64,000 nucleotides of DNA from Meghimatium bilineatum (Eukaryota > Mollusca > Gastropoda > Stylommatophora > Philomycidae). Shown in pieces: positions 21,908 to 32,259 of the stretch; within the stretch, counting starts at the first letter, position 1, and each line of letters begins with the position of its first letter. The notes under the pieces were generated by a model that was not told the DNA's origin, ran no database searches, and was given only the letters and a program-made list of their open reading frames with translations. The stretch spans positions 937,501 through 1,001,500 of the forward strand of contig CM067312.1 in assembly GCA_034231615.1 (NCBI GenBank). Direction: 5' to 3'. A program made the translations under genes and the position numbers.

Positions 21908-22370
21908 CTGATTTGACCTACATGTTGTTCCTTCAGAATCGACGATGACCATTTGAGCTCATCTAGGATGATGATAATTAAGACAATGACTGCGGTCTGT
22001 CCGGCTGTGGCCATGGCAATTATGCGTGTCTGCACATTCCATACACACTCTGACCAGATTTGGGAGGAATCTATGAAACACTCATCAAGTCTTGCCTATC
22101 TGAGAGTATCCTTGTGTTGAGTAGAAACTTGTTTGAGATTCTCTCATCAGCTGAATAAATCCTGAGTCTAAAATGCACATACATACATCATCAAATCACA
22201 CAACCCTTCAATGTCGTAGGGGTACCAATAAGAAAATATCAACACACAAATATTGATATGACTCCCGTTTTCCCAGGTCCTTGTTTAAGCGCTGAGAATC
22301 TGAATCTTGTCCAGTCTTTAGTATTATCAATCCACCCTTTTTTCTCCACCGTTATTTTTCTTCCATCCTC
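21907..22370. other. spacer without recognised gene
   Basis: Single-copy sequence; no domain recognised. Confidence 0.4.
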
Positions 22371-22371
22371 A

Positions 22372-22590
22372 ACTGTTCACTTGCAAGTTAGTTTTATAAA
22401 AGGAATCATACCTTACACGTGTTCACTTGCAAGTTAGTTTTAGAAAGGGAATCATACCTTACACGTGTCAAAATCACACAAGTTTGCGACGTTTCGCCAC
22501 TTGAAATAAATGTTCTTGTTGGCCTGCAGGAGTATCAAAGATATGTTCTTGTTGGCCTGCAGGAGTATTTCATGTGTTTCTCTCGTATAT
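22372..22590. repeat. two adjacent two-copy tandem duplications
   Basis: A 46-bp unit with gttcacttgcaagttagttt occurs twice (22374-22466), and a unit of about 40 bp with gttcttgttggcctgcagga occurs twice (22511-22566). Confidence 0.8.
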
Positions 22591-22739
22591 GTTAATTTTA
22601 TGTTCTGTTTAATATATACGTAACATTAGTCTTTAACATTTGTTTTCAAGATCCTATATTCTCCTGTCCATTTCCGCTGTAATTGTCCACTTCTCACATC
22701 TGTATACAAGAATATATATATTTTGAGAGGTTTATATAG

Positions 22740-23240
22740 GTTTATCTTCACAGTATACTGTGTAATATGACCTTGTCATTAAAGGTGAGAAAGAGAGTTC
22801 TGCAGTGCTATATAACCCCTATACTAACATATGGGTGCGAGTCTTGGACAATAAACAAACTGGAAAGTGGGAGATTGGAGGCAACAGAGATGTGGTTCTA
22901 CAGAAGAATGCTGAGAATACCATGGACTGCCATAAAAACTAATTTAGAGGTGTTAAAAGAGTTAAATGCGAAACGGACCTTAATCAACAATATAAGAAAA
23001 AGGCAATCTTCTTTTTTTGGCCACTTCATGAGACAGGCAAGTTTAGAGAACATAATCACAACAGGCAAGATTGAAGGCACCAGAGACAGAGGGCGACAAC
23101 GTGAGAAAATATTAGACAGTTTGACAACCTGGCACGGCAAAGAAACAACAACGACTTTGATACATAATACTGTGGACAGAGAGCTGTGGAGAGCCATGAC
23201 CGCCTACGCCACCCGGCATGGCACCTGATGATGATGATCT
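22740..23240 (+). pseudogene. RTE/BovB-like ORF2 C-terminus
   Basis: A clean 153-codon stretch reads LQCYITPILTYGCESWTINK, then TEMWFYRRMLRIPWT, NIRKRQSSFFGHFMRQ, GRQREKILDSL and ELWRAMTAYATRHGT. This is the characteristic C-terminal region after the RT domain of RTE-type elements. It ends at a TGA within tgatgatgatgatc (23226-23240), the tail expected for this clade. Only the last part of ORF2 survives (5' truncation), with no internal stop, so the copy is relatively young. It is tail-to-tail with the - strand relic that follows. Confidence 0.85.
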
Positions 23241-23655
23241 TCAGAGTTGTACCTATTCTGCTCTTCCTATGATATTTAATCTGGACATTGCCTTTTGTCA
23301 ATTGTCTTTCCCGAGGTGGTTTGTGATCCACTCTTGACATTAAGCGACAAGGTGTTTGGAGCTCGTGCTTGCGTTCCACGGCCATTTGTATGGCCTCGAC
23401 CGTGCTATGACTGTGTTTGTTTAGAATGCCCCTGATGTTTTCTACCCATCTTTGTTGTGGTCTTCCTCTGACGTTGAACATTGATCTCATTTAGTTATAT
23501 GCCTGTACGGGCAACTTGTTGTGATGCTTTCTCATAATGTGGCCAAACCACTTTATCTGCTGCCTTCTATGTTTCTTTGCAAGGTGTTTTACCTATTATT
23601 TTCCTGATGTCTTCATATCTATCACGCCTGGTGATCTCTGCAGCCTTCCTCAAGC
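23228..23655 (-). pseudogene. RTE-like ORF2 C-terminus, opposite strand
   Basis: Read downward: ITRRDRYEDIRKIIG (about 23605-23650), RRQQIKWFGHIMRKHHNKL (about 23515-23570), a stop, MRSMFNVRGRPQQRWVENI (about 23435-23490) and VEAIQMAVERKHEL (23370-23410). WFGHIMR and RGRPQQRW are hallmarks of the region after RT in RTE-like elements. Its 3' end (gatcatcatcatc) is the same DNA as the tgatgatgatgatc tail of the + strand copy. Confidence 0.8.
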
Positions 23656-23661
23656 ATTCCA

Positions 23662-24012
23662 TTCACATGTTACTCTTGATGTTCAGTGGGCACTCAATCC
23701 ATTCACATATTACTCTTGATGTTCAGTGGGCACTCAATCCATTCACATATTACTCTTGATGTTCAGTGGGCACTCAATCCATTCACATATTACTCTTGGG
23801 CAGTCAATCCATTCACATATTACTCTTGATGTTCAGTGATAATTACATTATTTACATGTTTCTCTTGACGCTGAGTGGGCAATTTAACAATTCACGTATT
23901 ACTCTTGACGCTGAGTGGGCAATTTAACAATTCACGTATTACTCTTGATGTTGAGTGGGAAATGAAACCTTTCACATATTTCTCATTATGTTGAATTGGC
24001 AATGCTACTCTT
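23662..24012. repeat. about 40-bp minisatellite, about 8 degenerate copies
   Basis: Units contain attcacatattactcttgat and gttcagtgggcactcaatcc. The first copies are nearly identical; later ones diverge. Confidence 0.88.
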
Positions 24013-24227
24013 CATGTTGAGGCAGATATTGAAAGTCGGGGTAGTTGAGATTAATTAATTAAATGTGGAATGTGTTGCGTGGCTAGGTCACACTTTTGTT
24101 TGGATAAGGACCTGGAGAAAAGATAACCTAATGTAATGTAACCCCCCCCCCTCCCCAATTCGTTTGAATGTCGCATAGTTGAAAATACTTTGGTGGTCCC
24201 ATTTCAGAAAATCATCTGTTTGTTACC

Positions 24228-24317
24228 AATATATGTTCTCTATTATTCTTAGATATTTACTATTAATGTTCACGGATATCAACAATAAAGACGTTAGAAC
24301 AATAGAGAACATATATT
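24228..24317. repeat. 17-bp perfect inverted repeat, 56-base loop
   Basis: Aatatatgttctctatt at 24228-24244 is the exact reverse complement of aatagagaacatatatt at 24301-24317. The right arm lies just upstream of an RTE relic. It may be the edge of a small inverted-repeat element. Confidence 0.6.
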
Positions 24318-24334
24318 GACAACAAACAGCAGCA

Positions 24335-25368
24335 ATCAAAATAAACAACCAAATAGGGGAATTTCATCCAATAAGAAAAGGAGTCCGACAAGGGTGTGCG
24401 CTATCACCTGTTCTGTTTAACTTATACAGTGAAATGATTTTTAGGTCTATAGAAATATGCCAGGAATAGCTGTTGATGGGTATAATGTGAATAACCTAAG
24501 ATATGCTGACGACACGGTTCTGGTAGCACAGAATAAAGAGAACTACAACAATTGATTACACCTACAGTAGACGAAAGCGCAAACAAAGGTCTCAGCTTGA
24601 ACACCAAGAAAACAGAAGTAATGGTTACATCTAAAACATCTAATCCTTCTAACCCTAACATCAAGGTCAACTGGACAGTTATTAAACAAGTAGACACATT
24701 TAAATATTTGGGTACAATTATTACTTCAGATGGTAGAAGCGGGTCGTCTCCAGAAAACCCTTCTACCCCTGACGCTGAAAGGCAACAAATGGTTTCAGCA
24801 AATAGATAGATGGCAGATGTGTCACTGAGATAAAAAGTCGAACAACACAGGCAAAGTAGCATTCCAGAAGATGAGGAATATCTTGTGTAATAATTCATTA
24901 TCAATAGAAGTAAGAAAGAACATACTAATATGTTACATAGAGTCCATACTTTTATATGGTAGTGAAGCATGGACAATTGACAATATTGCAAGGAAACATC
25001 TGCAGGCTACAGAGATGTGGTTGTATAGAAGAATGTTGAAAATATCATGGACAGCTAAAACATCAATGCTATAATTCTACAACTGGTCAACTCAAATAGA
25101 GAATTTATTAACTGTATTAGAAGACGACAATCACAGTTCCTGGGTCATGTCATGAGAAGAGGTGGGCTGGAGAACATTGTAACAACTGGTGATATCGAGG
25201 GTAAGAGAGACCACATTGAGGAAGACAACATTGAGAAAATGTTGGATGGCTTGAAAGTCTAGCATGATGCAGAATCATCAGAAACTATATTTACATGTAT
25301 AACAGACAGAGGACTGTGGAGAGACATGACTGCTTACGCCGGAAAGCATGGTGCCAATGAATGAATAA
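24335..25368 (+). pseudogene. RTE/BovB-like reverse transcriptase relic
   Basis: Encodes IRKGVRQGCALSPVLFNLYS (24378-24440, RT palm with the GCxLSPxLFN box) and, after a frameshift, VDGYNVNNLRYADDTVLVA (24470-24530) with an intact YADD catalytic box. Next come LNTKKTEVMVTSKTS and DTFKYLGTIITSDGRS (24600-24740). After another break come ILLYGSEAWTIDN and TEMWLYRRMLKISWT (24940-25060), QFLGHVMRRGG and LWRDMTAYAGKHG (to about 25360). The endonuclease and the N-terminal RT part are absent. Same family as 22740-23240 but more decayed. The 27-bp array begins at its 3' end. Confidence 0.85.
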
Positions 25369-25369
25369 A

Positions 25370-26126
25370 TAACCTGTTACAATATGTTAGGACAAATAAC
25401 ATGTTACAATATGTTAGGACAAATAACATGTTACAATATGTTAGGACAAATAACCTGTTACAATATGTTAGGACAAATAACCTGTTACAATATGTTAGGA
25501 AAAATAACCTGTTACAATATGTTAGGACAAATAACATGTTACAATATGTTAGGACAAATATTCAGTTACAATATGTTAGGACAAATAACATGTTACAATA
25601 TGTTAGGACAAATAACATGTTACAATATGTTAGGACAAATAACCTGTTACAATATGTTAGGACAAATAACCTGTTACAATATGTTAGGACAAATAACCTG
25701 TTACAATATGTTAGGACAAATAACCTGTTACAATATGTTAGGACAAATAACCTGTTACAATATGTTAGGACAAATAACCTGTTACAATATGTTAGGACAA
25801 ATAACCTGTTACAATATGTTAGGACAAATAACATGTTACAATATGTTAGGACAAATAACCTGTTACAATATGTTAGGACAAATAACCTGTTACAATATGT
25901 TAGGACAAATAACCTGTTACAATATGTTAGGACAAATAACCTGTTACAATATGTTAGGACAAATAACCTGTTACAATATGTTAGGACAAATAACCTGTTA
26001 CAATATGTTAGGACAAATAACCTGTTACAATATGTTAGGACAAATAACCTGTTACAATATGTTAGGACAAATAATATGTTACAATATGTTAGGATAAATA
26101 ATATGTTACAATATGTTAGGATAATG
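25370..26126. repeat. 27-bp minisatellite, about 28 copies
   Basis: Unit gttaggacaaataacctgtt plus acaatat, very homogeneous (c/a at one site). It starts within a few bases of the RTE stop region. Nine-codon repeats (MLGQITCYN) give long open frames that are not genes. Confidence 0.97.
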
Positions 26127-26964
26127 ACAGGTTACATTATGCATGAGATGTACAATTTTCATGTCCGTTAACTTCTCAATTTTCAGTTTCGGAGAAATGA
26201 CGTATCCTCGTCTACTTCAAAGATAAATATCCCTTCTCTGGGATCTCATTATCGCATCTCTTATGTTACTGTCCTACCAGGTCCTCTTGCTTATATATTT
26301 GGCTTTAACATGCAGAGCTGAAAAAAACTCTGGCAGCGCATCAAGATTGCTGACGATACATTTTTCTGCTGGCGAAATTCAATTTATCTTCCCATGCTTA
26401 AGGGCTACCGATCTTGCTATGAGATGATTAGTTGCCGAGCATACCATAGAGTTTGAGCACTTGTGACATGGCACGTTAATGTAATAGTGAATTGGAAGTA
26501 ATTAACACGACACCGATCTTGTACACAAAGAGACAGATAGATCAACACTACAGCTTATACACACTCCAAGTTAGGGATAATAATTAGAACATCATCTCAA
26601 ACTGTTAACTCAATCCAAAGTAAGGTTTCGCACATTTTTCGCTGGTCAAATTCATGAGTGCTTGGCCGGCAGTCAGCAGTTACAACAATTTATGGAAACT
26701 GTTAACATATCTTTAACATACGATCTACGATATAGCTGTAAAAAGCTACGTTACAAATAAGAGATGGCACGATGAGATTCGATTTAAGGACAAATATTAA
26801 ATATATCGTGAATTTGATTTTACTAACCACATGCACATACTTGGATGACAGATATTTTGTCATATCATATTCTCATTGTTAAAGCCACTGACAAATGTCT
26901 CTACAAGTGTCAGTTGGTTCTGAACATGTGTTCAACAAGATGTTATAGTATGTGTACCAGTATT
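26127..26964. other. spacer without recognised gene
   Basis: Single-copy AT-rich sequence; no domain or array recognised. Confidence 0.45.
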
Positions 26965-27850
26965 GTCGAATCAGCTTTTTAGTTAGTTAGTTTGTTCCTT
27001 TCGTGCCACAGGTGGCACATATTGCAGATGTTTTGATTATCCATGGGTTGAAGTCCGCTGCCTGTAGTTTTAGTTCTTTTATGGTCTTGCAGTCTGTTAT
27101 CTCCACTTCTTTAAGTATGGTGTTTTTTAGGGTTGCTTTGGGCCTTCCTCGTTTTCTTTTACTCTCAGATGTCCACATAATGGGTTGCTGGTTTATTCTG
27201 TTTTCATCTAGTTTTAAAACGTGACCCAGGTATTTCCATCTGCGTTTTCTTATGACGTTTGAAACATATTCTTGGTTTGTTTTGTTTATTAAATCATTAT
27301 TTGTGATGAAATCGCTCCATTTTATGTTCATCAGTTTCCGGAGACATTTCTATTCGAAGCTATTTAATTGTTGATCTCTTGCTTGAGTTGATTTCCAGCT
27401 TTCATTTGCATACGTTAATACTGGGACAATACAGGAGTTGAATAGCTTTAGATCGGTGTTTCTTCCTAAATCTTACGATTTCCAGATATTTGTTAATTTA
27501 GTGAATGTGCTAGCTACAGCTGCTTTGTGTGTATTTATTTCTTTAATTGAGTCTCCATCAACAAACATTCGGCTGCCCAAGTAATTGATGTTTGCGACCT
27601 TTTCCAGTATTTGGTTGTTTATTGAGATGTAATTTGTTGAACTGGTAAGTTCCATGATTTTTTATATGAATGTGTTGCTCTTGAGGCGAATTTGTTCTGC
27701 GAGTGTGCATAGTTTATTGGTCATATCTTGCGTTTGTTGATGAGTGAAGTTTAAGATTGCGATGTCATGCAGAAAAACATGTTCAGTTAAAGTTTTGTTT
27801 TTGAACCATTGGATGCTCGTTTGTTCATCTTGAATGGTATCAGCTTTTTA
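26965..27850 (-). pseudogene. non-LTR reverse transcriptase C-terminal half relic
   Basis: Read downward: FLHDIAIL (about 27750-27775) stands where the FADDIALL catalytic box should be, so the active site is lost. It is followed by THQQTQDMTNKLCTLAEQIR (27690-27745), VANINYLGSRMFVDGDSIKE (27545-27605), DLKLFNSCIVPVLTYANESW (27390-27455), QLNSFE, MNIKWSDFITNNDL (27290-27331), RKRRWKYLGHVLKLDENRI (27205-27265) and KRKRGRPKATLKNTI (27120-27170). The RRWKYLGH and KRGRPKATL motifs and the order match a common marine-invertebrate RT family, also present at 53650-54310. The clade is not assigned with confidence. Confidence 0.83.
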
Positions 27851-27964
27851 AAGTGCAAATTTTACACAATTGCTTTCTCAATTAACATTTTCCTGAAATC
27901 ATATTTTTGTCTTGTTTGACATCTCATAACATTTAAAAAATGAATTTCATACAAGTACCACTAT

Positions 27965-28022
27965 CTACTATTTAGATACGGAAACACACACATTCCTGTA
28001 CACACGTGGTATTATTTTGTTG

Positions 28023-28054
<32 letters not shown>

Positions 28055-28692
28055 TCCTGTACACACGTGGTATTATTTTGTTGAAACACACACACACACA
28101 CACACATTCCTGTACACACGTGGTATTATTTTGTTGATACAAACACAAACACATTCCTGTACACACGTGGTATTATTTTGTTGATACAAACACACACACA
28201 CATTCCTGTACACACGTGGTATTATTTTGTTGATACACACACACAGTCCTGTACACACGTGGTATTTTTTTGTTGAAACACACACACACAAACACACACA
28301 TTCCTGTACACTATAGTATTATTTTGTTGAAACACACACACACACACACACTCACACATTCCTGTACACACGTGGTATTATTTTGTTGAAACACACACAC
28401 ACACGCACACTCACACATTCCTGTACATACGTGGTATTATTTTGTTGAAACACACACACACTCACACACACTCACACATTCCTGTACACACGTGGTATTA
28501 TTTTGTTGAAACACACACACACTCACACACACTCACACATTCCTGTACACACGTGGTATTATTTTGTTGAAACACACACACACGCACACTCACACATTCC
28601 TGTACACACGTGGTATTATTTTGTTGAAACACACACACACTCACACACACTCACACATTCCTGTACACACGTGGTATTATTTTGTTGAAAAA
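27965..28692. repeat. composite minisatellite: 35-bp core plus CA microsatellite, about 13 copies
   Basis: A conserved core attcctgtacacacgtggta ttattttgttgaaac alternates with variable cacacacac or cactcacac tracts. Units therefore range from about 45 to 65 bases. A minisatellite and a microsatellite evolved together. Confidence 0.95.
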
Positions 28693-29028
28693 TCGACACT
28701 GATATTGACATAAAATTCAGTGAAATATTATGGTAAAAACGTAGAGGGAAATTCCGATCTGTTGGTAATACATTTAGCGGGAGACTATCACACAAGTATT
28801 ATTATTCTGAATGTAACATTTTTTGTTAGCAATCTACTATAGCGGAACGGCGCGTACACTCCAGACGAGGGTCAGTATACATGGGCACAATTACCGTCTA
28901 ATTGCACGAGACACGTTCATTAATAGTGGAACATCGCGTACGTGATAGGCTTAGTCAACACAAGTCCAAATCTCTGACTACCGTCTCCTCGAAACTGCAA
29001 CCTAGGGACATCTATTTTGCCGGCAAAG
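28693..29028. other. spacer, possibly 5' arm of the dispersed element
   Basis: Contains an imperfect duplication (tatagcggaacggcgcgtac / taatagtggaacatcgcgta). No gene recognised. Confidence 0.4.
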
Positions 29029-29029
29029 T

Positions 29030-29875
29030 TCATTTTGCCTCTTGCTGGATCTCCCTTGTAGCAGGACATTATCAACCTCTCCTTGGTTATCCGTTGTTGC
29101 AGAACATACTCAACAACACGCTGGGTCTCCCTTTTAGCTGGATATTCTCAACCTCCCACTGGATCTCCTTTTAAGCAGAACATACTCAACGTTCCGCTGA
29201 ATCTCCCGCGTAGTAGGACATACTCAACCTCCCGCTGGATCTCCCTTGTAGCAGAACATACTCAACCTCCCGCTGGATCTCCCTTGTAGCAGAACATACT
29301 CAACCTCCCGCTGGATCTCCATTATAGCAGAACATACTCAACCTCCCGCTGGATCTCCCTTGTAGCAGAACATACTCAACCTCCCGCTGGATCTCCCTTG
29401 TAGCAGAACATACTCAACCTCCCGCTGGATCTCCCTTGTAGTAGGATATTCTTAACCTTCCGCTGGATTACCTTTTTAGAAGGACATACTCAACGTTCCA
29501 CTGAATTTTCAATGTAGTAGGACATACTCAACCTCCCGCTGGATCTCCCTTGCAACTGGAAATAATCAACTTCCCTCTTGATCTCCCTTGTAGCAGGACA
29601 TTCTCAACCTCCCTGTGGATCTCCCATGTAGTAGGACATTCTCAACTTGCCACTGGATCTCCCTTGTAGCAGGACATACTCAACCTCCCTCTGGATCTCC
29701 CTTGTAGCAGGACATACTAAATCTCCCTCTGAATCTCCTTTGTAAAAGGACAATGGTAGTATTAGATTTCTAGTAGGATATAGTCCAGAGAATGGAGTGC
29801 TTCGTGTCGCCATTTTATTTGCGCCAATGGTCCGACACATCCGTCTTCAGCGGATTTAAGATCGAATGTATAAAA
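29030..29875 (+). mobile_element. dispersed tandem-core element, copy B
   Basis: About 19 units of 38 bp (29030-29750) contain ctggatctcccttgtagcag and (a/g)acatactcaacctcccg. A single tail follows: acaatggtagtattagattt, ctagtaggata, gtgtcgcc and ccgacacatccgtcttc. Core and tail match copy A (13796-14180) in the same order. It ends about 110 bases before the first receptor exon, so it lies in the upstream intron of that gene. Confidence 0.72.
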
Positions 29876-29985
29876 ATAACATGGAGATTTAGCGGTTAAC
29901 AATATCTCCGAATTTCTATGACGTGTGTAAGATAACCAATTTACAATGCATACTTTAACCATGTACTGTATTACCGAATCTCTAG

Positions 29986-30173
29986 GTGTCTCAGTGGCTG
30001 TCAGCTGTTTTACTTTAGTGGCCATCTCTCTTGAGCGATACTTCGCCATCTGTCACCCTCTCAAGTCCAGGAGCTGGCAGACTTTATCACATTCATACAA
30101 GGCAATAGCTCTGTGTTGGGTTTTCTCCTTAATCTTGATGATACCACTGGCAGTATACCACGATCTAATCAAG
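29986..30173 (+). CDS. cholecystokinin/sulfakinin-type receptor, exon for TM3-TM4 (partial gene)
   Basis: Internal exon of a class A GPCR. After a tctctag acceptor the frame reads GVSVAVSCFTLVAISLERY (end of TM3 with an ERY form of the DRY switch), FAICHPLKSRSWQTLSHSYK (second intracellular loop) and AIALCWVFSLILMIPLAVYH (TM4 with its conserved Trp). The loop pattern PL.SR.WQT.SH is characteristic of CCK receptors. It ends at HDLIK before AAG|GTCAGT. The exon begins with two bases of a split Gly codon and ends in phase 0, matching the next exon. The preceding exons (N-terminus, TM1, TM2 and the TM3 cysteine) were not found on this strand and probably precede the window. The product would be a plasma-membrane peptide receptor coupling to G proteins. 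Confidence 0.9.
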
Positions 30174-30387
30174 GTCAGTTCAGTATATCATTTATGTAGT
30201 TTACTCAAAAAGGAAGCTGCGATTGTGTCATTTTAAGTCATTCGCCTACCGACCAACAGTCCCGGAATAGTAAGGTACTAGCGCTCATGCTCTGGGAAGT
30301 GAGAATAATGGCGCCCTCTCACCTGAACTAGTAATGTCGTAGGCGCTAGTCGGCCGGTCTGTTGTCAACTAGTGATGACAGCTGAGT

Positions 30388-30747
30388 ATGTACAGGTAAT
30401 CAGTGTACTAGCAGGATCGTACAGGTAATCAGTGTACTAGCAGGATTGTACAGATAATCAGTGTACTAGCAGGATTGTACAGATAATCAGTGTACTAGCA
30501 GGATTGTACAGGTAATCAGTGTACTAGCAGGATTGTACAGATAATCAGTGTACTAGCAGGATTGTACAGGTAATCAGTGTACTAGCAGGATTGTACAGAT
30601 AATCAGTGTACTAGCAGGATTGTACAGGTAATCAGTGTACTAGCAGGATTGTACAGATAATCAGTGTACTAGCAGGATTGTACAGGTAATCAGTGTACTA
30701 GCAAGATTGTACAGGTAATCAGTGTACTAGCAGGATTGTTCATAACT
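30388..30747. repeat. 29-bp minisatellite, 12 copies, intronic
   Basis: Unit acaggtaatcagtgtactag plus caggattgt. Ggtaat and gataat monomers alternate through much of the array, giving a 58-bp dimer pattern. Confidence 0.95.
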
Positions 30748-30904
30748 AGAGATTAACTTCTTACCTGACAAGGAACATTCGAGGGTGACAGGAGGAGATC
30801 AGAGACAATCCTGGTTTGATAACATCAAGGAATGAATGGTCTGGTTGGGATTTTTCTACACTTCTTTGATTGGCTGAGGATTGAGATGTTTTATGCTGAT
30901 GTAT

Positions 30905-31235
30905 CCAGTGTGTCTTCCTTAGGTCCCTTGCGGGTTATGTCTCCAGTGTAGCAACCCTACGTCCCTGGTAGGTTATCTCTCCAGTGTAGCAGCCCTACGT
31001 CCCTGGCGAGTTATGTCTCCAGTGTAGCAACCCTACGTCCCTGGCGAGTTATGTCTCCAGTGTAGCAACCTTACGTCCCTGGCGGGTTATGTCTCCAGTG
31101 TAGCAGCCCTACGTCCCTGGCGGGTTATGTCTCCAGTGTAGCTACCGTGGCTACTATGTAGCTACCGTGTCTCCAGTGTAACTATCGTGGCTACAGTGTA
31201 GCTACCGTGTCTCCAGTGTAGCTACCATGGATATC
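30905..31235. repeat. 38-bp minisatellite, 6 copies, plus shorter derivative units
   Basis: Units contain gtctccagtgtagcagccct and acgtccctggcgggttat. From 31135 shorter units (gtctccagtgtagctaccgtggctaca region) continue the pattern. Confidence 0.9.
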
Positions 31236-31496
31236 GGCTTCCAAGAGCTATGAGAAGTATCAAGACAAGTCTTCATGCGTGACGATTGTGATTATTTCTG
31301 TTAATTTGGTTGGTCACTATGCATACAATTAGTCTCATCTGCCAATATTGACCAATGAAATGCACGGATATAATAGCAGTCATCACATAGGAAGGCTTGT
31401 GTTGATACTGATCGTAGAAAGTAGGAGGGGGGGGGGGTTTACAATCGATATCCACCTCTATAGCATTATTTAATGAATTTCAAATATTTTATTTAA

Positions 31497-31666
31497 TCAG
31501 AGCTGTATGCCGTACATGTATTATCAGAGCTGTATTACGTATAATTGTTCAGTCAGAGCTGTATGGCGTATATTTGTTCAGTCAGAGCTGTACGGCGTAT
31601 ATTTGTTCAGTCAGAGCTGTATGACGTATATTCAGTCAGAGCTGTATGACGTACATTTACTGAAAT
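31497..31666. repeat. 29-bp minisatellite, about 6 copies, intronic
   Basis: Units contain cagtcagagctgtatggcgt and atatttgtt, with shortened variants. Confidence 0.9.
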
Positions 31667-31796
31667 ACGGACGACATCAATTATTATTCTTCCTCGCTCT
31701 GCAGTCAGAGTCAGAGGCTGATTTTGATTTCAACAATTAAATGGTACATGCCCGAGATAGGGCAGTAAAGCTACTCGTTCATGTCATGCCATGACT

Positions 31797-32042
31797 ATCA
31801 CTGATATAAATGTATGTCATTTATGTCATCACACACGTCAAGTATCACTGATGAAAATGTATGCCATTTATGTCATCCCACACGTCTAGTATCACTGATG
31901 TGAATGCATGTCATTGATGTCATCTCACGTCTAGTATCACTGATGTGAATATATGTCATTTATGTCATCACACACGTCTAGTATCACTGATGTGAATGCC
32001 GTATATAATATGTATGCGTATGTCTGACTTCACTGATGTAAA
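31797..32042. repeat. 47-bp minisatellite, about 5 copies, ending near the splice acceptor
   Basis: Units contain tatcactgatgtgaatgtat and gtcatttatgtcatcacaca. The last degenerate unit ends about 35 bases before the exon at 32079. Confidence 0.88.
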
Positions 32043-32078
32043 TGTATGTCTGACTTTTTGTGCTGTTTATTGAGACAG

Positions 32079-32259
32079 ATTGGACCAAGTCGACATGCAT
32101 GTAAGGAGACCTGGCCGTCCATGGACGGTCTGAAGATCTATACTGTGGTACTAAACATGATGTTGCTGCTTCTGCCATTTGTCATCATGAGCTGGGCTTA
32201 CGGCTGCGTCTGCTATACATTGTGGGCTGGTATTCAGTTGGAGAGACAATCAGAGAAAG
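32079..32259 (+). CDS. cholecystokinin/sulfakinin-type receptor, exon for loop 2 and TM5
   Basis: Starts in phase 0 after the acceptor TTGAGACAG and reads IGPSRHACKETWPSMDGLK, with the extracellular-loop Cys that pairs with TM3. It continues VVLNMMLLLLPFVIMSWAYG (TM5 with its Pro) and CVCYTLWAGIQLERQSEK. AYG..SLELYQGIKFE in vertebrate CCK receptors corresponds to AYGCVCYTLWAGIQLE here. It ends with one base before the donor AAAG|GTGGGT. The next exon supplies two bases, giving Glu and an unbroken frame. The last 53 bases of the exon plus the donor are repeated downstream as a 60-bp array, so the true 3' end could be any of several identical donors. I chose the first because it gives the expected protein length. 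Confidence 0.9.

Larger units (their letters stand above)
30174..32078 (+). other. receptor intron containing four minisatellites
   Basis: Starts GTCAGT and ends TTATTGAGACAG. Both junctions are consistent with the reading frames of the flanking exons. About half is tandem repeat (30388-30745, 30905-31235, 31497-31665, 31797-32040). A poly-G run lies near 31424-31436. Confidence 0.8.

Noticed and set aside
25384..26171. 237- and 256-codon frames as a repeat protein
   Set aside because: Pure 27-bp minisatellite with nearly invariant monomers; no synonymous pattern or unique ends.
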